From: Pseudohaliea sp964438205
GTDB taxonomy: Bacteria > Pseudomonadota > Gammaproteobacteria > Pseudomonadales > Halieaceae
Direction: 5' to 3'
NCBI GenBank assembly: GCA_964438205.1
Contig: CAYTJQ010000004.1
Location: forward strand, 1 to 64,000
Length of the DNA: 64,000 nucleotides
A program made the position numbers and the translations under genes. The notes beneath the pieces were generated by a model, which saw nothing but the letters and a program-made list of their open reading frames with translations, was not told where the DNA came from and ran no database searches. Shown here in pieces: positions 40,490-49,307 of this stretch; within the stretch, counting starts at the first letter, position 1, and each line of letters opens with the position of its first letter.

Positions 40490-40550
40490 AAGCGTCGCCT
40501 CACGGTGACGCCTGATAATTCATAACGAAAGCAGGATAAAGGTGCCCGCC

Positions 40551-42806
40551 ATGAAACGTAGCCACGTTCGCCACCCCCTTGTTGCCGCCATCGCCGCCAG
40601 CTCGGCACTGGCCTTCCCGGGCCTCTCGGCCGTCGCCCAGGAAAAATCCCTCGCGCTGGAGGAGGTCGTCGTGACCGCCCGGCGCCGGGAAGAGAGCCTG
40701 CAGGACGTCCCCATTGCCGTGACCGCGCTCACCGGCCGGGAGCTGGCCCTGCGCGGCACCGCGGATATCTCCGAGCTCGCCCAAGCCATCCCCAGCGTCA
40801 CGCTCGAGCCCTCGCGGGCCACCAACACCACGCTCACCGCGTTCATCCGCGGCGTCGGCCAGCAGGACCCGCTGGCCGGCTTCGAGCAGGGCGTGGCCCT
40901 GTACCTGGACGACGTCTACCTGGCGCGGCCCCAGGGCACCATGCTCGACATCTACGACGTCGAGCGCATCGAGGTGCTGCGCGGTCCCCAGGGCACGCTC
41001 TACGGCCGCAACGCGGTCGGCGGAGCGATCAAGTACGTCACCCGCCGCCTCTCCGACGAGCTCGAGGGCCGGGTGCGCGCCTCCTACGGCGCCTACGACC
41101 AGATGGACTTCGTCGGCACCGTGTCCGTGCCCGTGAGCGACAGCTTCCGCATCGGCGGTACCGTCGCCTCCTTCCAGCGCGACGGCTTCGGCGACAACCT
41201 GACCACCGGCGAGGACCAGTACAACAAGGACATCGTCGGCTACCGTCTCTCCGCCGAGTTCGAGCCCAGCGACCGCCTGCTGGTGCGCCTGGCCTACGAC
41301 AAGACCGAGGACGACTCGAACCCCGTGGCCGGCTGGCGCCCCTTCCCCGGCGCGGTGAGCGGCGCGCCGGTGCTCGATGACGTCTTCGACAGCACCGCCG
41401 GCGCCGCGGACCTGCCGACCACCGCCGGCATCAACGGTAACAACTCGGTGGAGAACGAGGGCTGGATGGTCTCCGTGGACTGGAACGTCACGGATACGAT
41501 CACCCTGCGCTCGATTACCGCGGACCGGGAGGACTACACGGAGTCGGTGATCGACTTCGACAGCCTCGCGGTACCCGACTTCGACGCGCCGGTGATCTAC
41601 GACAACGAGCAGTTCAGCCAGGAGTTCCAGCTGCTCTGGAACACGGACCGGGTCAATGCGGTGCTCGGCTACTACTACCTCGACGCCGAGGCGGCCAACG
41701 ACTTCGACGTGGTCCTCGGGCAGATCGGCCCGGTCACGGCCTACACCGGCGGCACCGTGAAGACGGAGGCCTGGTCGGTGTTCGCCGACATCACCTACGA
41801 CCTGACGCAGCGCCTGTCGCTCGCCGTGGGTGTGCGCTACACGGAGGACGAGCGCGACGCGGATATCTTCCGCGCCAACTACCTGGGTACGGGCTCGCCG
41901 TTCTTCGGCAATGACGCCGCCATCGAGCTGGCGGTCACCTCTGACTACGAGGCGAACAAGACCTACGACGACACCTCGCCGCGCTTCAATATCAGTTACC
42001 AACTCAATGATGACACGCAGATCTACGGCGGCTACAGCAAGGGCTGGAAGGCGGGCAGCTTCGATCCGCGCGGTGCCAACTTCCTGACGCCGGCGGTCGA
42101 GGAGGGCTTCGACGCCGAGGAGCTCGACTCCTGGGAGATCGGCCTCAAGTCCACCTGGTGGGACGGCCGCGCGATCACCAATGTCGCCGCGTTCTACAGT
42201 GAATACACCGACATGCAGGTACCCGGCTCCGTGGGTGTCGACAGCGACGGCGACGGCGTCAACGACAGCTTCGTGGGCACCGTCACCAACGCCGGTGAGT
42301 CCGAGATCAGCGGCATCGAGGTCGAGGGCAGCTTCCTCTTCACCGAGAACTTCAGCGCCCAGTATGCCCTTAGTCTGCTGGACACGGAGATCAAGGAGTG
42401 GCTCTTCAACGGCGAGGATATCTCCGAACAGCGCTTCATCCAGAACACGCCCGAGGAGATGGCGTTCATGGCGCTCAACTACGTGACGCCGTTGCGCGGC
42501 GGCGACCTGCGCCTGAACGTGAGCTGGTCCTACAAGGGCGATATCACGCAGTTCGAGTTCGAGAACGAGTTCATCGACCAGGAAGCCTATGATCTCATCA
42601 ACGCCAGCATCACCTGGTTGTCCTCGGACGAGGCGTGGCTGGTGGGCCTGCACGGCAAGAACCTCGGCGACGAGGAGTATCGCACCGCCGGCTACTGCTT
42701 CGGCGCCTCCGCCGGCTGCCCCTCGGCCCTCGGTATCGAGGACAACACCACGGTGTTCTTCGGCCCGCCGCGGACCTGGACGGCGACCGTCGAGTACCGC
42801 TTCTAG
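40551..42806 (+). CDS. TonB-dependent outer-membrane receptor
   Basis: A 751-residue outer-membrane receptor. Signal peptide ending LSAVAQE, TonB box region EEVVVTARRREE, plug domain with GVGQQDP, IEVLRGPQGTLYGRNAVGG and then a 22-strand barrel ending in YRF. The plug style is that of receptors in sphingomonad/marine heterotroph catabolic clusters. Start ATG 40551; GTG 40542 is in frame but less likely. It begins a TetR-controlled operon, with the acyl-CoA ligase 9 bp downstream, so the imported substrate is probably a carboxylate or is converted to one. Confidence 0.92.
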   Translation: MKRSHVRHPLVAAIAASSALAFPGLSAVAQEKSLALEEVVVTARRREESLQDVPIAVTALTGRELALRGTADISELAQAIPSVTLEPSRATNTTLTAFIRGVGQQDPLAGFEQGVALYLDDVYLARPQGTMLDIYDVERIEVLRGPQGTLYGRNAVGGAIKYVTRRLSDELEGRVRASYGAYDQMDFVGTVSVPVSDSFRIGGTVASFQRDGFGDNLTTGEDQYNKDIVGYRLSAEFEPSDRLLVRLAYDKTEDDSNPVAGWRPFPGAVSGAPVLDDVFDSTAGAADLPTTAGINGNNSVENEGWMVSVDWNVTDTITLRSITADREDYTESVIDFDSLAVPDFDAPVIYDNEQFSQEFQLLWNTDRVNAVLGYYYLDAEAANDFDVVLGQIGPVTAYTGGTVKTEAWSVFADITYDLTQRLSLAVGVRYTEDERDADIFRANYLGTGSPFFGNDAAIELAVTSDYEANKTYDDTSPRFNISYQLNDDTQIYGGYSKGWKAGSFDPRGANFLTPAVEEGFDAEELDSWEIGLKSTWWDGRAITNVAAFYSEYTDMQVPGSVGVDSDGDGVNDSFVGTVTNAGESEISGIEVEGSFLFTENFSAQYALSLLDTEIKEWLFNGEDISEQRFIQNTPEEMAFMALNYVTPLRGGDLRLNVSWSYKGDITQFEFENEFIDQEAYDLINASITWLSSDEAWLVGLHGKNLGDEEYRTAGYCFGASAGCPSALGIEDNTTVFFGPPRTWTATVEYRF

Positions 42807-42815
42807 GCGGTGCGA

Positions 42816-44378
42816 ATGGAGTGTTTTCCGTCCCCGGCACCCCTGTTGCCGGAAATCCTCGCCCTGCACGGCAAGTGGCGGGCGTCGAACCCGGCGGTCT
42901 GCTGCGCGGGGGAGACGCTGGACTGGGCCGCCTTCTGCGCGGCCAACCACCGCTTCGCCCACGGCCTCCTGGGCCGGGGCATCGCCCCCGGGGACCGCGT
43001 CGGCGTGGTCATGGGCAACGGCCTGCCCATGGTCCAGGCCCTCTTCGGGACGCTCGCCGCCGGCGCCGTGTCCGTACCCCTGAACCTGTCGGTGAACGAC
43101 GACGCGGTCGTCGCCATGCTCACGGACGCGGGCATCCGCGCCCTCGTGGTCACCGCCGACCAGCAGCCGCGCCTGGCGGCGCTGCGCGACCGGTTGCCGG
43201 AGAGCCTCGCGCTGTGGCTCACCAGCGGCCCGCCCGCGGACGGCTGGGAGCGTGTCGACGACCTCTGCGCCGGCCAGCCGGCAACGCTGCCTGCCCAGGC
43301 CCTGGCGCTGGACCCCGAGGCCCCGCTCAATATCATCTACAGCTCCGGCACCACCGGGCTGCCCAAGGGCATCCTGCACACGCACCGGGGGCGCCGGGAC
43401 TGGGCCTACGACCTCGCCATCGCCCTGCGCTACCACGGCGCGGCGCGCACGCTGCTGACCATCGGCCTCTACTCGAACATTTCCTGGGTGGCCATGCTCA
43501 CCACGCTGCTCGCCGGCGGCACGCTGGTCGTACACGAACGCTTCGACGCCGCTGCCGTCCTCGACGCCGTCGAGGCGGACGGGGTTACCCACACCGCGAT
43601 GGTGCCGATCCAGTTCCAGCGCGTGATCGCCGAGCAGCGCGAGCGCCCGCGGAACCTCGCCGGCATGCACGCCATGATGAGCTGCGGTTCGCCGCTGCGC
43701 GAGGGACTGAAGCGCGACATCTTTGCGGCCTTCCCCTGCGGCATCGTCGAGCTCTACGGGCTGACCGAGGGCATCATCACCACCCTCGAGCCCGAGGACG
43801 CGGAGGGGCGCTGGGATTCCGTCGGCCGTCCGCTCATCGGCACCGATATCGCCATCATCGGCGACGACGACCGCCCCTGCGCCAGCGGTGAGGCGGGCGA
43901 GATCGTCTCCCGCGGTCGCATCACCATGCCCGGCTACTGGAACCGGCCCGAGGCGAACGCCGAGGCGCGCTACGTGGACGAGCGCGGTGACGTCTGGCTG
44001 CGCTCCGGCGATGTCGGTTACATCGACGGCGAGGGCTTCCTGTACATCGTCGACCGCAAGAAGGATATGATCCTGTCCGGCGGGCAGAACATCTATCCGC
44101 AGGACATCGAGGCGGTGCTGGTGACCCACCCGGCCATCGAGGACGCCGGTGTCATCGCCGCCCCCAGCGAGCGCTGGGGCGAGACGCCGCTGGCGCTCGT
44201 CGTGCCCGCGGCGCCGGGCGTCGATGCCGCTGAACTGCTGGCCTGGGCCAACGGCGAGCTCGGCAGGCAGCAGCGCCTGGCCGATCTCCTGCTGGTGGAG
44301 GAGCTGCCGCGCAACCCGAATGGCAAGATGCTCAAGCGCGAGCTGCGCGAGCGTTACGGAGACCGCCGCTATGCGTGA
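42816..44378 (+). CDS. AMP-dependent acyl-CoA synthetase/ligase
   Basis: A 520-residue ANL-superfamily ligase, activating an acid through acyl-AMP to acyl-CoA. P-loop-like motif IIYSSGTTGLPKGILHTH, LYGLTEGIITTLEP, hinge/A8 region LYIVDRKKDMILSGGQNIYP and catalytic Lys in NPNGKMLKREL. Substrate unknown (fatty, aromatic or terpenoid acid). ATG 42816 is used; the upstream GTG at 42810 is possible. The next gene overlaps its end by 8 bp. Confidence 0.93.
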   Translation: MECFPSPAPLLPEILALHGKWRASNPAVCCAGETLDWAAFCAANHRFAHGLLGRGIAPGDRVGVVMGNGLPMVQALFGTLAAGAVSVPLNLSVNDDAVVAMLTDAGIRALVVTADQQPRLAALRDRLPESLALWLTSGPPADGWERVDDLCAGQPATLPAQALALDPEAPLNIIYSSGTTGLPKGILHTHRGRRDWAYDLAIALRYHGAARTLLTIGLYSNISWVAMLTTLLAGGTLVVHERFDAAAVLDAVEADGVTHTAMVPIQFQRVIAEQRERPRNLAGMHAMMSCGSPLREGLKRDIFAAFPCGIVELYGLTEGIITTLEPEDAEGRWDSVGRPLIGTDIAIIGDDDRPCASGEAGEIVSRGRITMPGYWNRPEANAEARYVDERGDVWLRSGDVGYIDGEGFLYIVDRKKDMILSGGQNIYPQDIEAVLVTHPAIEDAGVIAAPSERWGETPLALVVPAAPGVDAAELLAWANGELGRQQRLADLLLVEELPRNPNGKMLKRELRERYGDRRYA

Positions 44379-45249
44379 GAAGCAAGGGCCTGACTATCGC
44401 GACTACTGGTACACCAGCGCCGACGGCCTGCGTCTCTATGCCCGCGACTATCTCGGTCCGGGGGGTGACGCACTGCCGGTGCTGTGCATGCACGGCCTGT
44501 CCCGCAACTCGGCGGATTTCGCCGGCCTCGCGGATCACCTGGCGCGGTCGCGGCGGGTGATCGTCGCCGAGCAGCGCGGCCGCGGCCGCTCGGCCTGGGA
44601 CCCGACTCCCGCCAACTACACCCCGCTCACCTACGTGCAGGACATGTTCCTGCTGCTCGATGAACTCGGCCTCGATCGGGTGGTGCTCATCGGCACCTCC
44701 ATGGGCGGGCTCATGAGTTTCCTCATGGCGGCGCAGGCGCCCCGGCGCTTTGCGGGCATGGTGATCAATGACATCGGCCCGGAGATCGACCCGGTGGGCC
44801 TCGCGCGCATCCAGCGCTACGTCGGCAAGAACCCGCCGGTGACGAGCTGGGACGAGGCGGTGGCGAAGACCCGGGAGATCAACGAGGTCGCCTTTCCCGA
44901 TTACAGCGACGAAGACTGGCTCGCCTTTGCCCGCAACCTCTACGTGGAGCAGGACGGTGTGCCCGTGCTCGCCTACGACCCGGCCATTGCCGAGGGGATG
45001 GCGGACCCGGCGGAGACGGGCGCAGTGCCGCCGGACCTCTGGCCCGTGTTCGAGGCGGCCGCCGCGGTGCCCATGCTGGTGATCCGCGGCGAGCTCTCGG
45101 ATATCCTCGCGGCGGATTGCGTGACGCGCATGGGCGAGCGCGACCCGGATCTCGAGGCGGTCGAGGTGCCGCGGGTGGGTCACGCGCCGATGCTCACGGA
45201 GCCGCAGGCGCTCGTCGCTATCGACGCCTTCCTGGCCCGCCTCTCCTGA
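44371..45249 (+). CDS. Alpha/beta-hydrolase
   Basis: A 292-residue alpha/beta-hydrolase fold enzyme. Oxyanion region CMHGLSRNSADF, nucleophile Ser in GTSMGGLMS, acid in the VIRGELSDI segment and catalytic His in RVGHAPMLTEP. Could be an esterase, thioesterase or C-C bond hydrolase for the operon substrate. Translationally coupled to the ligase (8-bp overlap). Confidence 0.9.
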   Translation: MREKQGPDYRDYWYTSADGLRLYARDYLGPGGDALPVLCMHGLSRNSADFAGLADHLARSRRVIVAEQRGRGRSAWDPTPANYTPLTYVQDMFLLLDELGLDRVVLIGTSMGGLMSFLMAAQAPRRFAGMVINDIGPEIDPVGLARIQRYVGKNPPVTSWDEAVAKTREINEVAFPDYSDEDWLAFARNLYVEQDGVPVLAYDPAIAEGMADPAETGAVPPDLWPVFEAAAAVPMLVIRGELSDILAADCVTRMGERDPDLEAVEVPRVGHAPMLTEPQALVAIDAFLARLS

Positions 45250-45266
45250 GACCCCGAACGGGTCTC
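45248..45266 (+). terminator. Hairpin between hydrolase and NTF2-like gene
   Basis: GAGACCC (45248-45254), loop CGAAC, GGGTCTC (45260-45266), then only ATTTG. A 7-bp perfect stem starting in the stop codon region. The weak U tract suggests an attenuator or processing hairpin, with partial read-through into the next genes. Confidence 0.35.
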
Positions 45267-45326
45267 ATTTGAGCCTGCGCGGGCCCTGTGCCATGCTTGC
45301 GCGCTCTTCCCCGCAGGCGCACGGCG

Positions 45327-45710
45327 ATGCAGATACTCTCCCGATGGCATGACATCCTCGAGGCGCGGGACCCGTCCCGGCTCGGGGAGATCCTCGCCGA
45401 GGACTGCGTGTTCCATTCACCGGTGGTGCATACACCGCAGGCGGGCCGGGAACGCACGGCGCTCTACCTTACCGGCGCTATGCACGTCTTCAACGACAGC
45501 TTCCGCTACCTGAAGGAAGTCATCGACGCGCCGCACGCCGTGCTCGAGTTCAGCTGCACCCTGGACGACATCGACATCAATGGCGTCGACATCATTACCG
45601 TGAACGCAGAGGGCCTGATCAGCGAGTTCAAGGTCATGGTGCGCCCGCTCAAGGCGGTGAACCTGCTCCACGAGCGCATGCGCGCCATGCTGGAACAGAT
45701 CGGTGGCTGA
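45327..45710 (+). CDS. NTF2-like/SnoaL-fold protein
   Basis: A 127-residue small cone-shaped fold protein: N-terminal helix WHDILEARDPSRLGEILAED, CVFHSPVVHTPQ and strands ending VMVRPLKAVNLLHERM. NTF2-like proteins of this size are isomerases, hydratases or lyases, but the active residues are not diagnostic. It overlaps ubiX by 8 bp. Confidence 0.8.
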   Translation: MQILSRWHDILEARDPSRLGEILAEDCVFHSPVVHTPQAGRERTALYLTGAMHVFNDSFRYLKEVIDAPHAVLEFSCTLDDIDINGVDIITVNAEGLISEFKVMVRPLKAVNLLHERMRAMLEQIGG

Positions 45711-46275
45711 GGGCCCGCAGCGCCTCATCGTCGGCATCAGCGGGGCCTCCGGTATCGCCCTGGGCGTGCGTGCGCTGGAACTCCTGCGCGCCGCCGGTGT
45801 GGAAACGCACCTGGTCATGAGCAAGTCGGCGGAGCTGACGCTGCAGTCCGAGCTGGACCTCAGCGCGAAGGAAGTGCAGGCGCTGGCCGATGTCTGCTAC
45901 CCGGTGAAAAACGTGGGCGCCGCCATCGCCAGCGGCTCCTTTCTGACCGCGGGCATGCTTATCGCCCCCTGCTCGATCCGCACCATGTCCGAGGTCGCCA
46001 GCGGTGTCACCTCGACCCTGCTCACCCGGGCCGCCGACGTGGTGCTCAAGGAGCGGCGCCGGCTGGTGCTCATGGTGCGCGAGACGCCCCTGCACCTCGG
46101 CCACCTCCAGACCATGACCCGCCTCGCGGAAATGGGCGCAGTGATCGCCCCGCCCGTGCCCGCTTTCTACACGCGCCCGGCGAGCGTGGGCGACATCGTG
46201 ACACAGAGCGCCGGCCGTGCCCTGGACCTCTTCGGCCTGCACAGCGACGAGGTCCGGCGCTGGACCGGTGACTGA
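45703..46275 (+). CDS. ubiX: UbiX-type flavin prenyltransferase
   Basis: A 190-residue enzyme that attaches dimethylallyl phosphate to FMN, making prenyl-FMN for UbiD-type decarboxylases. N-terminal GISGASGIALGVRALELL binds FMN; IAPCSIRTMSEVASGV and LLTRAADVVLKERRRLVLMVRETP are conserved UbiX blocks. GTG start at 45703. No ubiD lies in the window. In this catabolic operon it could supply cofactor for a decarboxylase elsewhere, or simply be the cell's UbiX. Confidence 0.92.
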   Translation: MAEGPQRLIVGISGASGIALGVRALELLRAAGVETHLVMSKSAELTLQSELDLSAKEVQALADVCYPVKNVGAAIASGSFLTAGMLIAPCSIRTMSEVASGVTSTLLTRAADVVLKERRRLVLMVRETPLHLGHLQTMTRLAEMGAVIAPPVPAFYTRPASVGDIVTQSAGRALDLFGLHSDEVRRWTGD

Positions 46276-46291
46276 GCCGGGAGCGCGCTGA

Positions 46292-47464
46292 GTGCCGCTG
46301 CTCTTCGGGGTCGTCCTCCTCGACATGATCGGCTTCGGGATCGTCATCCCGATCCTGCCTTTCCTGTCGCCCACGCTCGGCGCCGACAAGCTCGATATCG
46401 CCATGATCATCGCCAGCTACGCGGTCTGCGCCGGGCTCTGCGGGCCCTTCTGGGGCCGCCTGTCGGACCGCATCGGCCGCAAGCCGGTGATCATGATCTG
46501 CATGACCGGCGCCGCGGCCTGCTACGGTCTCCTCGCCCTGGCCAGCGAGCTGTGGATGATCTACGCCGCGCGGGCCGGTGCCGGGCTCATGGCCGGCAAC
46601 CTCGGGGTCGCCTCGGCGATGATGGCGGACCTCACCGGCAGCGGCGATCGCGCCCGCGGCATGGGCCTCATCGGCGCGGCCTTCGGCCTCGGCCTGGTAC
46701 TCGGGCCGGTGATCGGCGGCCTGCTCTCGGCGGACGGCAGCTTTCTCGTGCCCTGCCTCTTCGCCGGCGGCATGTCCCTGCTCGCCGTGGCCGCCGCGGC
46801 GTTCTTCCTCCGCGAGAGCCTGCCGCCGGCGCACCGCGCCGAGCAGCGCGCGGCGCGGGACGCCGCGCCGGCAGAGAGCACCTGGGCCCTGCTGCGGCGC
46901 ACCCGCAGCCGCCTGCTGCTGACCCAGTTCGTGCTGCATACGTCGAGTGTGAGCGCCTTCACCTACCTGTTCCCGCTCTGGGTCGGCGACCTGCTCGCCT
47001 GGGGCCCGCACGAGGTAGGCATTGTCTTCGGCATCCAGGGCGCGATCATGGCCGCGAGCCAGGGCCTGCTCATGGGGCCCCTGGTGCGCATCGCCGGGGA
47101 GATCCCGCTGCTGCGGGTCTGCGTCGGCCTGTTCCTGGCGGGCCTCGGCATTGCCGTGGCCGCCGACGGCATGGTCGGCATGCTCGCCTCGGTATTCGTG
47201 GGGCTGACCGGGGCCACCCTGTGCATGCCCGTATTGCAGTCGCTGACCAGCCGGCGAACCCCGGCGGCGCTGCGCGGGCGGATGATGGGCGCTGCCGCCT
47301 CCGCCTCGGCCTGGGGCCGGGTACTCGGGCCGCTGCTGGCCGGCGTGCTGCTCACCCATTTCGGTTATCGCGCTGCGTGGTTATGCTGTGCGGTGGTGGT
47401 GGCGGTGTATTTCTCCTGGGCCATCGTGCAGCCGCGCGAGGCCGACCACCCGCATCCCGCATGA
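46292..47464 (+). CDS. Major facilitator superfamily transporter (DHA1/TetA-like)
   Basis: A 390-residue, 12-helix MFS protein. Motif A (GRLSDRIGRKPV) between helices 2 and 3, motif with GFGIVIPILPF in helix 1 and a long central loop (~190). TetA-like drug:H+ antiporters have this pattern, but position in a catabolic operon favours uptake or export of a pathway compound. GTG start at 46292, 16 nt after ubiX. Confidence 0.88.
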   Translation: MPLLFGVVLLDMIGFGIVIPILPFLSPTLGADKLDIAMIIASYAVCAGLCGPFWGRLSDRIGRKPVIMICMTGAAACYGLLALASELWMIYAARAGAGLMAGNLGVASAMMADLTGSGDRARGMGLIGAAFGLGLVLGPVIGGLLSADGSFLVPCLFAGGMSLLAVAAAAFFLRESLPPAHRAEQRAARDAAPAESTWALLRRTRSRLLLTQFVLHTSSVSAFTYLFPLWVGDLLAWGPHEVGIVFGIQGAIMAASQGLLMGPLVRIAGEIPLLRVCVGLFLAGLGIAVAADGMVGMLASVFVGLTGATLCMPVLQSLTSRRTPAALRGRMMGAAASASAWGRVLGPLLAGVLLTHFGYRAAWLCCAVVVAVYFSWAIVQPREADHPHPA

Positions 47465-47507
47465 CCGGACCAGGTCCGCATCATCCAACAAGAGGAGCGT
47501 TTCACCC

Positions 47508-48272
47508 ATGGCTACCCACCTTTTCGACCTCGACGGCAAGATCGCCTTCGTCAGCGGCGCCAGCCGCGGCATCGGCGAGGCCATCGCCCGGCTGCTCGCG
47601 GAGCAGGGCGCCCATGTCATCGTCTCGAGCCGCAAGGCGCCGGACTGCGAGGCGGTGGCCGCCAGCATCCGCGAGGCCGGCGGCAGTGCCGGGGCCATGG
47701 CCTGCCACGTCGGCAGCATGGACGACATCCACGCCACCATGGCGCGGGTTCGCGAGGAGCACGGCCGCCTCGACATCCTGGTCAACAACGCCGCGACCAA
47801 CCCCTACTTCGGGCATGTGCTCGACACCGATCTCGGCGCTTTCCAGAAGACCGTCGACGTGAATATCCGCGGCTACTTCTTCATGTCGGTCGAGGCCGGC
47901 AAGCTGATGAAGGAGAACGGCGGCGGCGCGATCGTGAACACCGCCTCCATCAACGCGATCCAGCCGGGGCCCCTGCAGGGCATCTACTCCATCACCAAGG
48001 CCGCGGTGGTGAGCATGACCCGGGTCTTCGCCAAGGAGTGCGGGCCCCTGGGGATCCGCTGCAACGCCCTGCTGCCCGGGCTCACGAAGACGAAGTTCGC
48101 CGGCGCCCTGTTCGAGCACGAGGAAATCTACCAGCGCGCCCTGGAGCAGATCCCCCTCGGCCGTCATGCGGAGCCGCAGGAGATGGCGGGCACGGTGCTG
48201 CTCCTCGTGTCCGAGGCGGGCAGCTACATCAACGGCGAAACCATCCTGGTGGACGGGGGCATCACGATCTGA
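47508..48272 (+). CDS. Short-chain dehydrogenase/reductase (DHRS4-like)
   Basis: A 254-residue classical SDR. Cofactor motif VSGASRGIGEA, NNAATNP, catalytic Ser in IVNTASINAI and YxxxK in GIYSITKAA. The conserved C-terminus SYINGETILVDGG closes the fold. Oxidises or reduces a hydroxyl/keto group; substrate unknown. SD agaggagcg before ATG 47508. Last gene of the TetR-controlled run. Confidence 0.93.
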   Translation: MATHLFDLDGKIAFVSGASRGIGEAIARLLAEQGAHVIVSSRKAPDCEAVAASIREAGGSAGAMACHVGSMDDIHATMARVREEHGRLDILVNNAATNPYFGHVLDTDLGAFQKTVDVNIRGYFFMSVEAGKLMKENGGGAIVNTASINAIQPGPLQGIYSITKAAVVSMTRVFAKECGPLGIRCNALLPGLTKTKFAGALFEHEEIYQRALEQIPLGRHAEPQEMAGTVLLLVSEAGSYINGETILVDGGITI

Positions 48273-48305
48273 AGCGGCGGGGAGCGCTGGCGCCAAAGTC
48301 TGGCT

Positions 48306-48311
48306 TATAAT
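48306..48311 (+). promoter_or_regulatory. Perfect -10 hexamer of the HDOD gene
   Basis: TATAAT (48306-48311) stands 59 bp before the HDOD ATG. No -35 is seen at proper spacing, so it is either weak or activator-dependent. Confidence 0.5.
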
Positions 48312-48370
48312 CTGCTTGCGCTATCGGGCCTGCCCCCGACAGCAGTCGCTGCCGATAAGGAAAAGCCACC

Positions 48371-49288
48371 ATGAAAGACCCGACGTCCACCAGCGTCAAC
48401 CCGTTCAAGGAAGACCCGCCGGATGAGGCTGCCGCGAAGCGGGCCGCGGTCGATGCCGCGGCCCTCCAGTTCGTGCGCCAACTGGGCCGGGACCTCGCGC
48501 ACGGGGAGTTCGACCTGCCACCCTTCCCGGACACGCCGCTGCGGGTGCAGGAGTGCATCCGGGACCCGAACTCGGATATCCATGCCCTCGCGGCGATCGT
48601 TGCCACCGAACCGGCACTGGCGGCCCGGCTGATGCGCATGGCGAACTCGGCGATGATGCGCCGGGGGCCGATCGAGGTCACGGATATCCCGACGGCCATT
48701 TCCCGCGTGGGTATGGACATGGTGCAGAACGCCGCCGTGTCCTTCGCCGGCCGGGAGGCCTTCAAGGCGCCGGCGGGCAGCCCCTGCATCGACGACCTCA
48801 ACCAGCTGCGTCGCCGAAGCGTCCTGGTCGGGTCCCTGGCCTACATGCTGGCGAAGCGCGTGCGCGCGATCAGGAAGGCGGACGAGGCCATGCTCGCGGG
48901 GCTTCTCAGTAACGTCGGCAAGCTCTACATCGTCATGAAGGCGGCGGACCACCCCGAGCTCTTCGTCGATCGCGAGGCCCTCGAGCGACTGGTCGCGCAG
49001 TGGCACACCGGCGTGGCGCGCGCGATCGTGGAGTCCTGGGGTTTTCCCGAGGCCCTGGCCATTGCCGTTGACGAGCAGGAAGTCCGCGAGCGCGACCGGC
49101 TCGCCCCGGCGGATCTCAGTGACCTCCTTTTCGTCGCCAACCTCGTCGCAAGGGCCGGCAACAAGGCGGCGGAACAGCTCGGCGAGCTCGACGCCCTCGC
49201 GCGCATGCGCCTGTCGGGCGAGCAGCTGGCCGGGATCCTGGAAGAAGGGGACGAGGAGCTGCAGTCCATGGTAGCGGCCATGACCTGA
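48371..49288 (+). CDS. HDOD domain protein
   Basis: A 305-residue cytoplasmic protein. The HDOD domain spans about residues 45-240: LPPFPDTPLRVQECI, ALAARLMRMANSAMM, ISRVGMDMVQNAAVSFA, AGLLSNVGKLYIV and HTGVARAIVESWGFPEALA. HDOD domains are catalytically dead HD relatives used in signalling. Short ~40-residue N-terminal extension, no other output domain. Role unknown. Confidence 0.88.
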   Translation: MKDPTSTSVNPFKEDPPDEAAAKRAAVDAAALQFVRQLGRDLAHGEFDLPPFPDTPLRVQECIRDPNSDIHALAAIVATEPALAARLMRMANSAMMRRGPIEVTDIPTAISRVGMDMVQNAAVSFAGREAFKAPAGSPCIDDLNQLRRRSVLVGSLAYMLAKRVRAIRKADEAMLAGLLSNVGKLYIVMKAADHPELFVDREALERLVAQWHTGVARAIVESWGFPEALAIAVDEQEVRERDRLAPADLSDLLFVANLVARAGNKAAEQLGELDALARMRLSGEQLAGILEEGDEELQSMVAAMT

Positions 49289-49307
49289 CCTGCCGCCTCA
49301 GGTCATG
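49279..49307. terminator. Ten-bp hairpin across convergent gene ends
   Basis: CATGACCTGA (49279-49288) and TCAGGTCATG (49298-49307) form a perfect 10-bp stem with a 9-nt loop, spanning both stop codons. No U tract follows on either side, so its role in ending transcription is likely but unproven. Confidence 0.4.

Noticed and set aside
40542..40550. GTG 40542 as TonB receptor start
   Set aside because: ATG 40551 gives a normal signal peptide (MKRSHVR) and standard spacing to the purine-rich leader.
40500..44129. 1209-residue minus-strand frame opposite the TonB receptor and ligase
   Set aside because: Same reason: a GC-driven shadow over two recognisable plus-strand genes.
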